From positions 124,001 to 188,000 of the forward strand of contig JBGTQJ010000008.1 in assembly GCA_041941305.1 (NCBI GenBank): a stretch of DNA of 64,000 bases, in the 5' to 3' direction. This document shows positions 43,122 to 52,090 of the stretch, one piece after another (position 1 is the stretch's first letter; the number at the start of each line of letters is the position of its first letter). The position numbers and the translations under genes are program-made. The stretch is from JANSWP01 sp041941305. GTDB taxonomy: Bacteria; Bacteroidota; Bacteroidia; Chitinophagales; Saprospiraceae. The notes beneath the pieces are model-generated. The model worked only from the letters and a program-made list of their open reading frames with translations. It was not told the DNA's origin and did not search any database.

Positions 43122-44879
43122 ATGCTTAAAAAATTACTCTTTGGATTTACCTTTTTATTTGTAGCGAATTTAATCATCGCTCAATCAATCGGTATCATTG
43201 GATCTGCGACGCCTGATGGTTGGGATTCCGACACAGACATGACACAGGATGCAGTTGACCCAAACATTTGGACTATCAACATTGATTTAACCACTGGCGA
43301 AGCAAAATTCCGTCAAGATGATGACTGGGCTGTCAACTGGGGAGCTAGTGATTTCCCAACTGGCATTGGAGAACAAGATGGATCAAATATCCCTGTCCCT
43401 GGAGGAAACTACGATGTTACTTTTAATTCTTCTACAGGAGAATACTCTTTTGTTTACACGGGTACCTCTTTTCCAACAATTGGAATTATTGGATCTTCAA
43501 CTCCAGGTGGGTGGACGGATGATACAGATATGATGCAAGATCCGGTAAGTCCACAAGTATGGACGATAGAAATTACCCTAATTGATGGCGAGGCAAAATT
43601 TAGAGCAAACGATGCCTGGGATGATAATTGGGGTGCGACTGATTTCCCGACAGGTATGGGATTACCAGGAGGCGACAACATTCCGGTTCCAGCAGGTGAT
43701 TACCTGGTTACCTTTAATTCAGCTACTGGTTATTACAACTTTGAATCCTTGATAACGGTATACGGCACTGTAGGAGTAATCGGGGATGCTACTCCAGGTG
43801 GTTGGGGTGATGATACGGACTTGGAGCAAAATCCATCTGACCCAAGTAAATGGTCTGCCAATATCACTTTTACAGATGGTGAAGCAAAATTCAGAGCAGA
43901 AGACGATTGGGCTGTCAACTGGGGAGCAGCAGATTTTCCATCTGGCATTGCCGTACAAGACGGTCCCAATATTCCGGTTGTAGCCGGAGAATACAACGTA
44001 CAGTTCAATTCAGCTACGGGTGAATACAACTTCGCACCTCCTATCTCTATTTTTGGTACAGTAGGTATTATTGGTAGTGGTACTGCAAATGGTTGGGATG
44101 TTGACACCGATATGTTTGTTGATCCAGCACAACCGGATTGTTGGACTATTCAAATTACTTTAATGGATGGAGAATTGAAATTTAGAGCCGAGGATGATTG
44201 GGCAGTCAATTGGGGAGATGATGGATTTCCAACTGGTACTGGTGTTCAGGATGGACCAAATATTCCTGTCTTCGCAGGCACCTGGGAGATTAAATTTAAT
44301 GCAACGACTGGTGAATATAGCTTTACTCCTGTATCCATTGGAATTATTGGAACTGGCTTGACTGGTTGGGATACAGACGAAGATATGGATTGCAGTTCTA
44401 CTGAAGGAAACGTTTGGACGACTACCAAAACTTTATTGGATGGTGATGTAAAATTCAGAAAGGATGATGATTGGGCAGTTAATTGGGGCGCAGAGGATTT
44501 CCCTTCTGGCATTGGAACACAAGATGGACCAAACATTCCAGTTGTAGCAGGTACCTATGGTATTTCTATCAATACGTCTACAGGGGAATACAACTTTACT
44601 CCTGTAGATAATACGACTGAAGTATTGGATGCCAGTGCAGTTACTGTATTTCCAAACCCAGCTTCCAATACGCTCAACGTTAGAATTGAGAATGAAGCAC
44701 TTCAAAACGACCTGACAGTCAATATTTTGGATGCAACAGGAAGATTATTGCAGACGCATCAATATGACAATATGATTAACCTTACTTTAGATTTGTCAAC
44801 TTTCAACAATGGTGTCTATGTAGTACAACTTTCCAATGAAAAATATCTTGTAGGAAAGAGAGTAGTTGTAGCTAAATAA
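43122..44879 (+). CDS. Secreted protein with five starch-binding-like modules and type A T9SS sorting domain
   Basis: 585 residues. Signal peptide MLKKLLFGFTFLFVANLIIA. Five tandem modules of about 97 residues each open with IGIIGxATPxGWDxDTDM-type sequence (for example SIGIIGSATPDGWDSDTDM and GTVGVIGDATPGGWGDDTDL) and contain EAKFRAxDDWAVNWG. The last 80 residues, VFPNPASNTLNVRIENEAL to VVQLSNEKYLVGKRVVVAK, are a type A (Por_Secre_tail) sorting domain. The modules match those of SusD and the SusE-like protein. So a SusF-like glucan binder here uses T9SS instead of a lipid anchor. It is the last gene of the operon; a strong terminator follows. Confidence 0.93.
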   Translation: MLKKLLFGFTFLFVANLIIAQSIGIIGSATPDGWDSDTDMTQDAVDPNIWTINIDLTTGEAKFRQDDDWAVNWGASDFPTGIGEQDGSNIPVPGGNYDVTFNSSTGEYSFVYTGTSFPTIGIIGSSTPGGWTDDTDMMQDPVSPQVWTIEITLIDGEAKFRANDAWDDNWGATDFPTGMGLPGGDNIPVPAGDYLVTFNSATGYYNFESLITVYGTVGVIGDATPGGWGDDTDLEQNPSDPSKWSANITFTDGEAKFRAEDDWAVNWGAADFPSGIAVQDGPNIPVVAGEYNVQFNSATGEYNFAPPISIFGTVGIIGSGTANGWDVDTDMFVDPAQPDCWTIQITLMDGELKFRAEDDWAVNWGDDGFPTGTGVQDGPNIPVFAGTWEIKFNATTGEYSFTPVSIGIIGTGLTGWDTDEDMDCSSTEGNVWTTTKTLLDGDVKFRKDDDWAVNWGAEDFPSGIGTQDGPNIPVVAGTYGISINTSTGEYNFTPVDNTTEVLDASAVTVFPNPASNTLNVRIENEALQNDLTVNILDATGRLLQTHQYDNMINLTLDLSTFNNGVYVVQLSNEKYLVGKRVVVAK

Positions 44880-44900
44880 GCTGAAATCGTTTTAAAATTA

Positions 44901-44939
44901 AAAAGCCTAACAGTTCTTAATGTGCTGTTAGGTTTTTTT
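44901..44939 (+). terminator. Strong rho-independent terminator ending the glucan locus
   Basis: Stem CCTAACAG pairs with CTGTTAGG around an 11-base loop, followed by seven T. It closes the susC to T9SS-protein transcript. Confidence 0.88.
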
Positions 44940-45116
44940 GATCTACCGGGTCAGGTATTGTTTCTCCCTTCCCTCAAATTTGCCTTCTTTTCTATTTTCG
45001 CTGAAACACCTGGAAATTTGGAAATGACTCTATCATAAGCCCTTCTCGAGTACCCTGATCCAGGATACCCAAAAAGGATTTTTATTTTTGGGTGGCTATT
45101 TAAAAAAATTACGGAT

Positions 45117-45635
45117 ATGAGGTTTACAATCATTACTGCACTTCTTTTTATTTTTTCTTGTCAAAATGAAGCCACGGATAATTCCGAAACTAACAACAAC
45201 ACTGCTGAAGTTGAGGTTTCTTCCAAACCTGTTTCTAAAATATCCAATACTCAAGAAGCTTCTAAAGTAGATTCCTCCTACGCTAATTTTTGGTGCTCAA
45301 TAGAAACATTGAAAAAAATAGAGCCTGGGGTAAAAGAAGGAGATCTTGTTGCCATTGCAAGATTATTGGCTACTATTCATGAATCCTGTGACACAAATGT
45401 AGAATTTTCTCAATGGTCTAACGAATTGCTTTTCAATGCCTTAGCAACTGAAACCGATGGATTTTTGGGCGTTTTGCACAAAAACAATTCTCTACAAAAG
45501 GAGTCCATTTTAAAGGAATTAAAGAATCCCATTCATGACGAATTTGATATAGAAAAATTAAAAAACAAAGTCAAAAATTCCAGTACACCAAACGAAATTA
45601 AAGAAGCTGTTGTTAAAGCATTATCCCAAGATTAA
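45117..45635 (+). CDS. Hypothetical lipoprotein
   Basis: 172 residues starting MRFTIITALLFIFSC, a lipoprotein signal with Cys15, followed by a low-complexity Asn/Thr/Ser stretch (QNEATDNSETNNNTAEVEVS) that looks like a surface-exposed linker. A small helical domain starts near residue 58 (FWCSIETLKKIEPGVKEGDL) and contains LLATIHESCDTNVEFSQWS. No family recognised. Its stop is 19 bp before the recG ATG on the same strand, so the two are probably co-transcribed. Role unknown. Confidence 0.7.
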   Translation: MRFTIITALLFIFSCQNEATDNSETNNNTAEVEVSSKPVSKISNTQEASKVDSSYANFWCSIETLKKIEPGVKEGDLVAIARLLATIHESCDTNVEFSQWSNELLFNALATETDGFLGVLHKNNSLQKESILKELKNPIHDEFDIEKLKNKVKNSSTPNEIKEAVVKALSQD

Positions 45636-45654
45636 AACACGAAGTCTTGAATCA

Positions 45655-47766
45655 ATGATAGACCTACTTGAAAACTCCATAGAATATTTAAAAGGCGTAG
45701 GACCCACAAGGGCAGATTTATTAAAAAAAGAATTGAGCATTTTTACTTTTCGGGATCTGTTAATGCATTTCCCTTTTCGGTATGTGGACAAGACCAAATT
45801 TCACAAAATACGAGATTTGAGAGAAGACAGCGGAGAAGTGCAGTTGCGCGGTATTTTGAGGCGATTGACCATGCACGGAGAAGGACGAAAAAAAAGATTG
45901 GTCGGACGATTTCGGGATGAAACCGGAGTGATTGAGTTGGTATGGTTCAGAGGAGCCAATTACATGGAAAATTCATTAAAAGTAGGGGCTGAGTACATCA
46001 TTTATGGAAGAATCAACAGTTTCGCAAATAAATTAAATATTGCTCATCCAGAGATAGAAGAAATCACTCCTGAAAACACTGCTGCTGCTCAAACCTTTGC
46101 CCCTGTTTATCCCAGTACTGAAAAATTGAAAATGAAAAAGCTGGGAATGGAGGCAAGAAGGCGTTTGGTAAAAAACCTATTTGAGCAATTGCCTCCGAGA
46201 TATCCCAGCGAAAACCTGCCGGAATACATCATCAAGAAATTTCATTTTCCTAGCCATCATCAAGCACTTGAAAACATTCATTTCCCAAAAACTCAAAAGG
46301 AATTAGATGCCGCCAGAAGCCGCTTGAAATTTGAGGAATTGTTCTTTTTGCAGCTTCGATTGCTACAAATTAAACGACGCCGGAAGGGAGCAATAAAAGG
46401 CCACGTTTTTCAAAAAGTAGGCGATTACTTCAATCGTTTTTTTAATGAAAAGTTACCTTTTGAACTGACAGGAGCTCAAAAGCGAGTTATTAAAGAAGTT
46501 CGAAGAGACCTGGGAACTGGAGTCCAAATGAATCGGTTATTGCAGGGAGATGTTGGCTCTGGAAAAACGATGGTTGGGCTTATGTGTATGCTCCTTGCTC
46601 TAGACAATGGTTTTCAGGCTTGTATGATGGCACCTACTGAAATTCTGGCCCAGCAACATTTCCAATCTGTTTCTGAATATGTGGAGGGATTAAACATTCA
46701 TGTTGATTTTCTTTCTGGTAGTGTAAAGGGCAAAAAACGACGTGGAGCAATTTTGGAAAAACTAAAATCCGGAGAAACCCATATTATCATAGGCACACAT
46801 GCACTCCTGGAAGATCCCGTAGAATTCAAAAACCTGGGTTTAGCCATTACAGATGAGCAACATCGTTTCGGAGTCGCCCAGCGAGCCAGACTTTGGAAAA
46901 AAAGCAAACCCAATCCCCCACACATTTTAGTAATGACGGCTACCCCAATTCCGCGAACTTTAGCAATGACCTTATATGGAGATTTAGATGTTTCAATCAT
47001 TGATGAATTACCTCCTGGAAGAAAACCCGTTACAACAGAACATAAAACCGAAAATCATCGCATGCGGGTTTTTGGTTTCATTCGAGACGAAATTGCAAAA
47101 GGGCGACAAATATATATTGTATATCCCTTGATAGAAGAATCGGAAAAACTGGATTTGAAAAACCTGGAAGAAGGTTATGAAGCAATATCCAGGGAATTTC
47201 CACCGCCAGAATACCAAATCAGCATCGTTCATGGCAAAATGAAGCCTAAAGACAAAGATTTTGAAATGCAGCGTTTCGTGAATGCTGAAACTCAAATCAT
47301 GGTAGCTACAACAGTAATAGAAGTAGGGGTAAATGTTCCAAATGCTTCCGTAATGATTATTGAAAATACAGAACGATTTGGCTTATCTCAATTACACCAA
47401 TTGCGCGGTCGGGTGGGGCGGGGTGCAGAGCAGTCCTATTGCATTTTGATGTCAAGCTTCAAATTAAGCGCTGAAGGGAGAGAACGCATTCAGACCATGG
47501 TCAAGACAAATGATGGATTCGAAATTGCCGAAGCAGATTTGCGCCTGCGTGGACCAGGAAATATAGAAGGAACTCAGCAAAGTGGTATTTTGAATCTGAA
47601 AATTGCAGATTTGTCCAGAGATGGAAAGATCTTACAAACCGCAAGAGAACTAGCCACGAGAATTTTAGATAAAGACCCAAAACTGGAACACCCATTAAAT
47701 CAGCCTTTGAAAACCTATTTAGAAAAGCATGGAAAAAAATTAAGGGGTTGGAGTAGAATCAGTTAA
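45655..47766 (+). CDS. recG: ATP-dependent DNA helicase RecG
   Basis: 703 residues, the usual size. The helicase reverses stalled replication forks and acts on Holliday junctions. Wedge/OB domain at the N-terminus (YLKGVGPTRADLLKKEL; FRDLLMHFPFRYVDKT). Motif I LQGDVGSGKTMVGLMCML (about residue 297), motif Ia MAPTEILAQQHF, DEQH box near residue 400 in ITDEQHRFGVAQRA, motif III TATPIPRTLAMTLYGDLDVS, and C-terminal TTVIEVGVNVPNASVMIIEN and QLRGRVGRG. The ATG at 45655 is chosen because it starts just before the conserved LLENSIEYLKGVGP; the longer ORF begins with TTG inside the upstream gene. Confidence 0.96.
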   Translation: MIDLLENSIEYLKGVGPTRADLLKKELSIFTFRDLLMHFPFRYVDKTKFHKIRDLREDSGEVQLRGILRRLTMHGEGRKKRLVGRFRDETGVIELVWFRGANYMENSLKVGAEYIIYGRINSFANKLNIAHPEIEEITPENTAAAQTFAPVYPSTEKLKMKKLGMEARRRLVKNLFEQLPPRYPSENLPEYIIKKFHFPSHHQALENIHFPKTQKELDAARSRLKFEELFFLQLRLLQIKRRRKGAIKGHVFQKVGDYFNRFFNEKLPFELTGAQKRVIKEVRRDLGTGVQMNRLLQGDVGSGKTMVGLMCMLLALDNGFQACMMAPTEILAQQHFQSVSEYVEGLNIHVDFLSGSVKGKKRRGAILEKLKSGETHIIIGTHALLEDPVEFKNLGLAITDEQHRFGVAQRARLWKKSKPNPPHILVMTATPIPRTLAMTLYGDLDVSIIDELPPGRKPVTTEHKTENHRMRVFGFIRDEIAKGRQIYIVYPLIEESEKLDLKNLEEGYEAISREFPPPEYQISIVHGKMKPKDKDFEMQRFVNAETQIMVATTVIEVGVNVPNASVMIIENTERFGLSQLHQLRGRVGRGAEQSYCILMSSFKLSAEGRERIQTMVKTNDGFEIAEADLRLRGPGNIEGTQQSGILNLKIADLSRDGKILQTARELATRILDKDPKLEHPLNQPLKTYLEKHGKKLRGWSRIS

Positions 47767-47770
47767 AATA

Positions 47771-47802
47771 AAAAGGGGTAGCCGAGATGACTACACCCTT
47801 TA
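47771..47802. terminator. Bidirectional terminator between recG and atpC
   Basis: AAAGGGGTAG pairs with CTACACCCTTT, with one bulge, and A/T runs on both sides. It lies between two convergent genes. Confidence 0.55.
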
Positions 47803-47826
47803 TTCAGCGAAATGATATATAAAACA

Positions 47827-48132
47827 TTATTTTCCAACTCCTTGAACAAGGAGTGAAACTTCATTATTTAATACTTCAATAAATCCTTTCTGGATGGAAA
47901 AAGTATACGTTTTTCCAGGATCTTTTGCGACTTTTATGGTGCTACTTTCCTCATCGTAATATTGATGCTCACCGGCAGCAGTCACAATCTTAATTTCACC
48001 TTGAGACAAAGAGGATACAATTGGTGCATGATTTTTCAAAACCTGAAATTGCCCCATAGTACCTGGTACTTTTACAGAAATGATATTTCCTTTAAAAACC
48101 TCCTTGTCCGGTGTCAAAACCGTAATATTCAT
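47827..48132 (-). CDS. atpC: F1 ATP synthase epsilon subunit
   Basis: 101 residues, on the short side because the C-terminal helical hairpin is reduced, as is common in Bacteroidota. The N-terminal beta-sandwich is clear: NITVLTPDKEVFKGNIISVK, VPGTMGQFQVLKNHAPIVSS, LSQGEIKI and the final strand IQKGFIEVLNNEVSLLVQ. It rotates with gamma in the catalytic part of the synthase. It follows atpD on the same strand with a hairpin-bearing 133-bp gap; the other ATP synthase genes are not in this window, a usual split in this phylum. Confidence 0.93.
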   Translation of the reverse strand: MNITVLTPDKEVFKGNIISVKVPGTMGQFQVLKNHAPIVSSLSQGEIKIVTAAGEHQYYDEESSTIKVAKDPGKTYTFSIQKGFIEVLNNEVSLLVQGVGK

Positions 48133-48139
48133 TTTTTCG

Positions 48140-48259
48140 ATTTTTTGATATTATGATACTACGATGTTCTAATGTTACGATATTTTGATGTTGCAATAAT
48201 CTGTCGTTTTGAAAACCCCATTGATTCAGGAAACCGTAACATCACAGAATCATAGAATC
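48140..48259 (-). repeat. Low-complexity hairpin between atpD and atpC
   Basis: The segment starting TTTTTTGATATTATGATAC pairs with TTTTTTGATTCTATGATTC on the other arm (about 28 bp, 5 mismatches); the words are GAT/ATGAT. It is in the same class as the hairpins of the sus operon. Confidence 0.65.
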
Positions 48260-48265
48260 AAAAAA

Positions 48266-49783
48266 TTAATTCTGCGCTTCCGCCATCATTTTCTTCCCTT
48301 TCTCGATAGCATCATCAATCGTACCAACAAGGTGGAAAGCAGCCTCCGGATAGTCATCTACTTCACCATCCAAAATCATATTAAATCCACGAATTGTTTC
48401 CTCAATAGAGACCAATACACCTTTCAACCCTGTAAAGGCTTCAGCAACAAAGAATGGCTGAGACAAGAAGCGCTGTACACGACGTGCTCTGTGTACTACT
48501 TGCTTATCTTCGTCACTCAACTCTTCCATACCAAGAATGGCGATGATATCTTGAAGCTCATTGTATCTCTGTAGAATGTTTTTTACTCTCTGAGCGCAAG
48601 TATAGTGCTCTTCACCAATGATATTTGGATCAAGAATTCTTGAAGTTGAATCAAGTGGATCAACCGCTGGATAAATTCCTTGTGCAGCCAATTTACGATT
48701 CAATACCGTTGTTGCATCCAAGTGAGCAAAAGTCGTAGCAGGAGCAGGGTCAGTCAAATCATCCGCAGGTACATATACTGCTTGCACAGAAGTAATAGAA
48801 CCTCTTTTTGTAGAAGTAATCCGCTCTTGCATCAATCCCATCTCTGTTGCCAAAGTTGGTTGATAACCTACTGCTGAAGGCATACGACCAAGCAATGCAG
48901 ATACTTCAGAACCAGCTTGAGTAAATCGGAAGATGTTATCGATAAAAAACAAGATATCACGTCCACCAGTTGGATCATTCAAATCACCGTCTCTGTAATA
49001 TTCAGCAACAGTCAACCCGGAAAGTGCTACTCTTGCACGTGCTCCAGGAGGTTCGTTCATTTGTCCAAATACCAAGGTTGCTTGAGATGTTTCCAAGGCT
49101 TCTTTGTCCACTTTGCTCAAATCCCAACCGCCTTCTTCCATATCGTGTTTAAAGGCTTCTCCGTAGCGAATTACGTTTGATTCGATCATCTCACGAAGCA
49201 AATCATTTCCTTCACGTGTTCTTTCTCCTACACCTGCGAATACAGAGATACCTTCGTAACTTTTTGCAATATTGTTAATCAACTCCATAATGATTACCGT
49301 CTTACCTACACCAGCACCACCAAATAATCCAATCTTTCCTCCTTTTTGGTAAGGCTCAATCAAGTCGATTACCTTGATTCCTGTATAAAGCACTTCTTTT
49401 TCAGTAGCCAATTCCTCATAAGTAGGTGGCTTTCTGTGAATAGGATAAGCATCTTCTCCTTTTGGTACCTCTCCAATACCATCAATCGCTTCCCCAACTA
49501 CATTAAACAAGCGACCTTTAATAGCATCTCCAACAGGCATTGCAATTGGCTTCCCAGTATCTAATACCTCCACTCCACGAGTTAGTCCATCAGTTGAGTC
49601 CATCGCAATTGCTCGAACGCTGTCCTCACCCAAGTGCTGTTGTACTTCCAGAACAAGCGTTTCGCTATTTTCACGCTTTACTTCCAAAGCATTTAAGATC
49701 TCAGGCAGTTTGGAATCTTCGCCATAAAAGCTAACATCCACAACCGCACCGATAATTTGTTTTATACGACCAATATTCGCCAT
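48266..49783 (-). CDS. atpD: F1 ATP synthase beta subunit
   Basis: 505 residues; the catalytic subunit that makes ATP at the alpha-beta interfaces. Walker A is GGAGVGKT at residues 155-162. Other marks: GVGERTREGNDLLREMIE, the beta signature region ALSGLTVAEYYRD, GRDILFFIDNIFRFTQAGSE with the Walker B aspartate, LLGRMPSAVGYQPTLATEMG, and DDLTDPAPATTFAHLDATTV. Length and sequence are standard. The promoter is 133-162 bp upstream on this strand. Co-transcribed with atpC. Confidence 0.98.
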   Translation of the reverse strand: MANIGRIKQIIGAVVDVSFYGEDSKLPEILNALEVKRENSETLVLEVQQHLGEDSVRAIAMDSTDGLTRGVEVLDTGKPIAMPVGDAIKGRLFNVVGEAIDGIGEVPKGEDAYPIHRKPPTYEELATEKEVLYTGIKVIDLIEPYQKGGKIGLFGGAGVGKTVIIMELINNIAKSYEGISVFAGVGERTREGNDLLREMIESNVIRYGEAFKHDMEEGGWDLSKVDKEALETSQATLVFGQMNEPPGARARVALSGLTVAEYYRDGDLNDPTGGRDILFFIDNIFRFTQAGSEVSALLGRMPSAVGYQPTLATEMGLMQERITSTKRGSITSVQAVYVPADDLTDPAPATTFAHLDATTVLNRKLAAQGIYPAVDPLDSTSRILDPNIIGEEHYTCAQRVKNILQRYNELQDIIAILGMEELSDEDKQVVHRARRVQRFLSQPFFVAEAFTGLKGVLVSIEETIRGFNMILDGEVDDYPEAAFHLVGTIDDAIEKGKKMMAEAQN

Positions 49784-49915
49784 TTGTATTTACAGTTTTT
49801 AAATTACGTTTTATGATTCACCCAAGTGATTGACAATCAATTTTTTACGAATCAAAACAATTGCAATTCATTGAGTATTTTTTGTCAAATTTCAAAAGGG
49901 TCTCGAAAAACGCCG

Positions 49916-49945
49916 CAAAGATACACCTTTTGGTATTTTAAACAA
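49916..49945 (-). promoter_or_regulatory. Promoter of atpD-atpC
   Basis: On the minus strand TTG, 19 bp, TATCTTTG, an exact match to the Bacteroidota TAnnTTTG -7 element. The implied 5' leader before the atpD ATG is about 125 nt. Confidence 0.6.
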
Positions 49946-50000
49946 TTTGGAAGAAAATTATTTTTCAGCTTTAGACAATGTTATGCAAAAGCTATATGAA

Positions 50001-51233
50001 TTATCTGCCCATCAATACAAATGGAGCCCACAAATTGGGAGAAGCTGTAGCTCTATTTTGGATCAAATTCAATTTGGCTACTCTTAAAGCTGTAGCATAA
50101 TCTTCTGTTTCAATCATGAAGTTTGAATAAAAGTCAATCATCATTTCACTGCTCACCTTATCATTCACTTTCCATAGAGAGTATAATACGTTGGCCGCAC
50201 CTGCTTCAATGAAGCTTTTATGAATGCCTTGCATTTTATTGTTCTTATCAATTTTCCCAACTCCACTTTCACAGCTACTCAAAACAACCAAATCTGATTC
50301 TATTTTCATTTTTGAAATTTCATTGACTCTAAGCACTCCATCTTCTTGTCCATCTTTAGAACAAAGAATACCTGATAATTGTGGATTATCCAGATTGGAA
50401 AAACTATGACTTGCCAAGTGTAGAATTTCATGTTTTTGCTTAAGCTGTTCTTTGAGCCAGGATTCAGTCGCTTCTTTTTCTAAAGCCGAATGGCTAATTC
50501 TTGTATTGAATAGTTCCAGTAACCTGAGTAGCTCCTTTTTTGAGTAGGGTAAGGATCGTACAGTTTCACTTCTTAAGGAATTAACTTCTGGCGATAAGAT
50601 TGAGGAGGCAATAGCTCGTGAACCAAATACAGGAGCAAAACCTAAAAAAGAGTCTGTTCTTCTTGAGTATCTTCTTGACCTTAAAAATTCATTTTCAGAC
50701 AAGTGGTAAGAAATAGCATGATCTTTAATCAAATAACTCAAATCCGAATAATTGCTGCCTCGATCAGATTTTATCAAAACTTCAAAGGGCAATAATTGTA
50801 AGACGCCCTTAGCTACAATGATTAATCTTCTGCCGGATATATAGTTTCTAATTGGGTGGACGAGGGCAAGGTAAAGTTCATGGCTTTGGTCGACAAATTG
50901 TGCTCTCTTACTTTTTTGTGGAAGGGAGAATTGTTGAATGAGTTGATGAAAACCTTTGATTTTTTCTTCAAATCCATTGGGTAAAGCTAATGGAACCCTT
51001 TTCGTTTCGCTATGGTCTATTACCGAAACTTCCAATTGCTTTCCATTATCCCGAAATCGATAATTCAGCAATACTTCTTTTCGATTCAATGATTGTTGAA
51101 TATCCTGGGTGAGCCTACCAAAGCTTTGCAATTGGTCATTAGATGGCACTTCTCCATGAATAGGTTTTTCAATGCAGGATACGAATAGAAACCCTACTAC
51201 TACACAGAAGTAGATAAAAATTAGGCGAGTCAT
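50001..51233 (-). CDS. CHAT-domain (caspase-like) protease lipoprotein, cassette B
   Basis: 410 residues. Lipoprotein signal MTRLIFIYFCVVVGFLFVSC with Cys20, so exported and lipid-anchored. The CHAT fold fills most of the protein: LIIVAKGVLQLLPFEVLI, then catalytic His276 in LHLASHSFSN, Cys321 in VVLSSCESGVG, and C-terminal SFIEAGAANVLYSLWKVND and PNLWAPFVLMGR. CHAT proteins often carry TPR repeats upstream; here only about 130 residues of other sequence precede the domain. It is 248 bp downstream of the LytTR gene of cassette B on the same strand. The substrate is unknown; the nearby GG-leader peptide is a possible target, but that peptide has no export signal. Confidence 0.88.
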   Translation of the reverse strand: MTRLIFIYFCVVVGFLFVSCIEKPIHGEVPSNDQLQSFGRLTQDIQQSLNRKEVLLNYRFRDNGKQLEVSVIDHSETKRVPLALPNGFEEKIKGFHQLIQQFSLPQKSKRAQFVDQSHELYLALVHPIRNYISGRRLIIVAKGVLQLLPFEVLIKSDRGSNYSDLSYLIKDHAISYHLSENEFLRSRRYSRRTDSFLGFAPVFGSRAIASSILSPEVNSLRSETVRSLPYSKKELLRLLELFNTRISHSALEKEATESWLKEQLKQKHEILHLASHSFSNLDNPQLSGILCSKDGQEDGVLRVNEISKMKIESDLVVLSSCESGVGKIDKNNKMQGIHKSFIEAGAANVLYSLWKVNDKVSSEMMIDFYSNFMIETEDYATALRVAKLNLIQNRATASPNLWAPFVLMGR

Positions 51234-51403
51234 AGTTTTTGAATTTTAACAAAACATCACAAGTCCCAAAAAGGTGAATTCATACACTTTTTTGGCGATC
51301 CGAAATTTATTGTTTCACCCTACTTTTTAGATAAACGCGAATAAACAAAGGGATAAGCTACAAAAACTAAAGGGAAGAAAGGTAAGGAAGTGGATTGTTA
51401 TGA

Positions 51404-51466
51404 ATCTTTATCCATGAAAAAACGTAGAAAAAGAGCAATTTATAGCGTGGTTCATATGGATAAAGA
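51404..51466. repeat. Inverted repeat between CHAT and LytTR genes
   Basis: CTTTATCCATGAA pairs with TTCATATGGATAAAG except for a 2-base bulge, around a 35-base spacer. It lies in the 248-bp gap of cassette B; a leader structure or operator. Confidence 0.5.
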
Positions 51467-51481
51467 GAGAAAATAGGGGAA

Positions 51482-51823
51482 TTAAAGTTTTGTGAATTTA
51501 TTCATCAACTCAGATTTACGGCTCCTTGAAACACTCAACTTTTCTCCATTCTTCATCAAAACATAATTCATATTACTATTGACATATCGCAAGCAATGAG
51601 CAAGGTTAATAATATGAGAATGATGAATACGGACAAAAGCTTCGTCTTTGAGTAATTCCCCTACTTCTTTCAGTTTTTTTGAAACGGTAACGATAGCACC
51701 ATCCTTTAGATGAAGGTGAGTATGTCCGCCTTCTGATAAGCAATACAAGATGACCTCACTGTGAATGAATGAAAGACCATCTCCATCATTAATTGCAATT
51801 TTTGGATAAGTACTTGCGCCCAT
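51482..51823 (-). CDS. LytTR-domain DNA-binding regulator (cassette B)
   Basis: 113 residues, consisting almost only of a LytTR domain without a receiver. Core: SEVILYCLSEGGHTHLHLKD, GAIVTVSKKLKEVGELLKDE, FVRIHHSHIINLAHCLRYVN, and LMKNGEKLSVSRSRKSEL. It is divergent from the helical-repeat gene at 52091 and followed by the CHAT gene, and equals the LytTR partner of cassette A in position. The shared 267-bp upstream region has two direct repeats AATGAGTGTT. Without a phosphorylation domain the control input is unknown. Confidence 0.88.
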   Translation of the reverse strand: MGASTYPKIAINDGDGLSFIHSEVILYCLSEGGHTHLHLKDGAIVTVSKKLKEVGELLKDEAFVRIHHSHIINLAHCLRYVNSNMNYVLMKNGEKLSVSRSRKSELMNKFTKL

Positions 51824-51874
51824 TTTTGTACGGTTTTATTTCCTAGTTTAATAGGAAGTTAAAATTCAATTTTC

Positions 51875-51899
51875 AATGAGTGTTCCCAAAATGAGTGTT
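51875..51899. promoter_or_regulatory. Direct repeats AATGAGTGTT between LytTR and helical-repeat genes
   Basis: Two exact 10-bp copies start 15 bp apart; the second is inside TCCCAAAATGAGTGTTTTTT next to a TTGGGA mirror. LytTR proteins bind direct repeats, so it could be an operator for the adjacent LytTR protein; the spacing differs from the best-known sites. Confidence 0.4.
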
Positions 51900-52090
51900 T
51901 TTTGGGATTAAATACATCAATTTGTCAATGTTTATGCAAGTTATGATGAATTGAATTTCTATTTTTGGACAAAAAACAGAAAAAAACTTTGCTTTTTTCT
52001 TACTTAACAAAATGAACAACCACTTAAATATTTGATTATCAAATATTTAAGAACTGACATTTTTTATTCATTTCCTGAAAAAAACCTTAT

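Noticed and set aside
44951..45133. A 60-codon minus-strand frame with PKIKILFGYPGSGYSRRAYD
   Set aside because: It overlaps the start of the lipoprotein gene on the other strand and has no family match or start signal that I can see.
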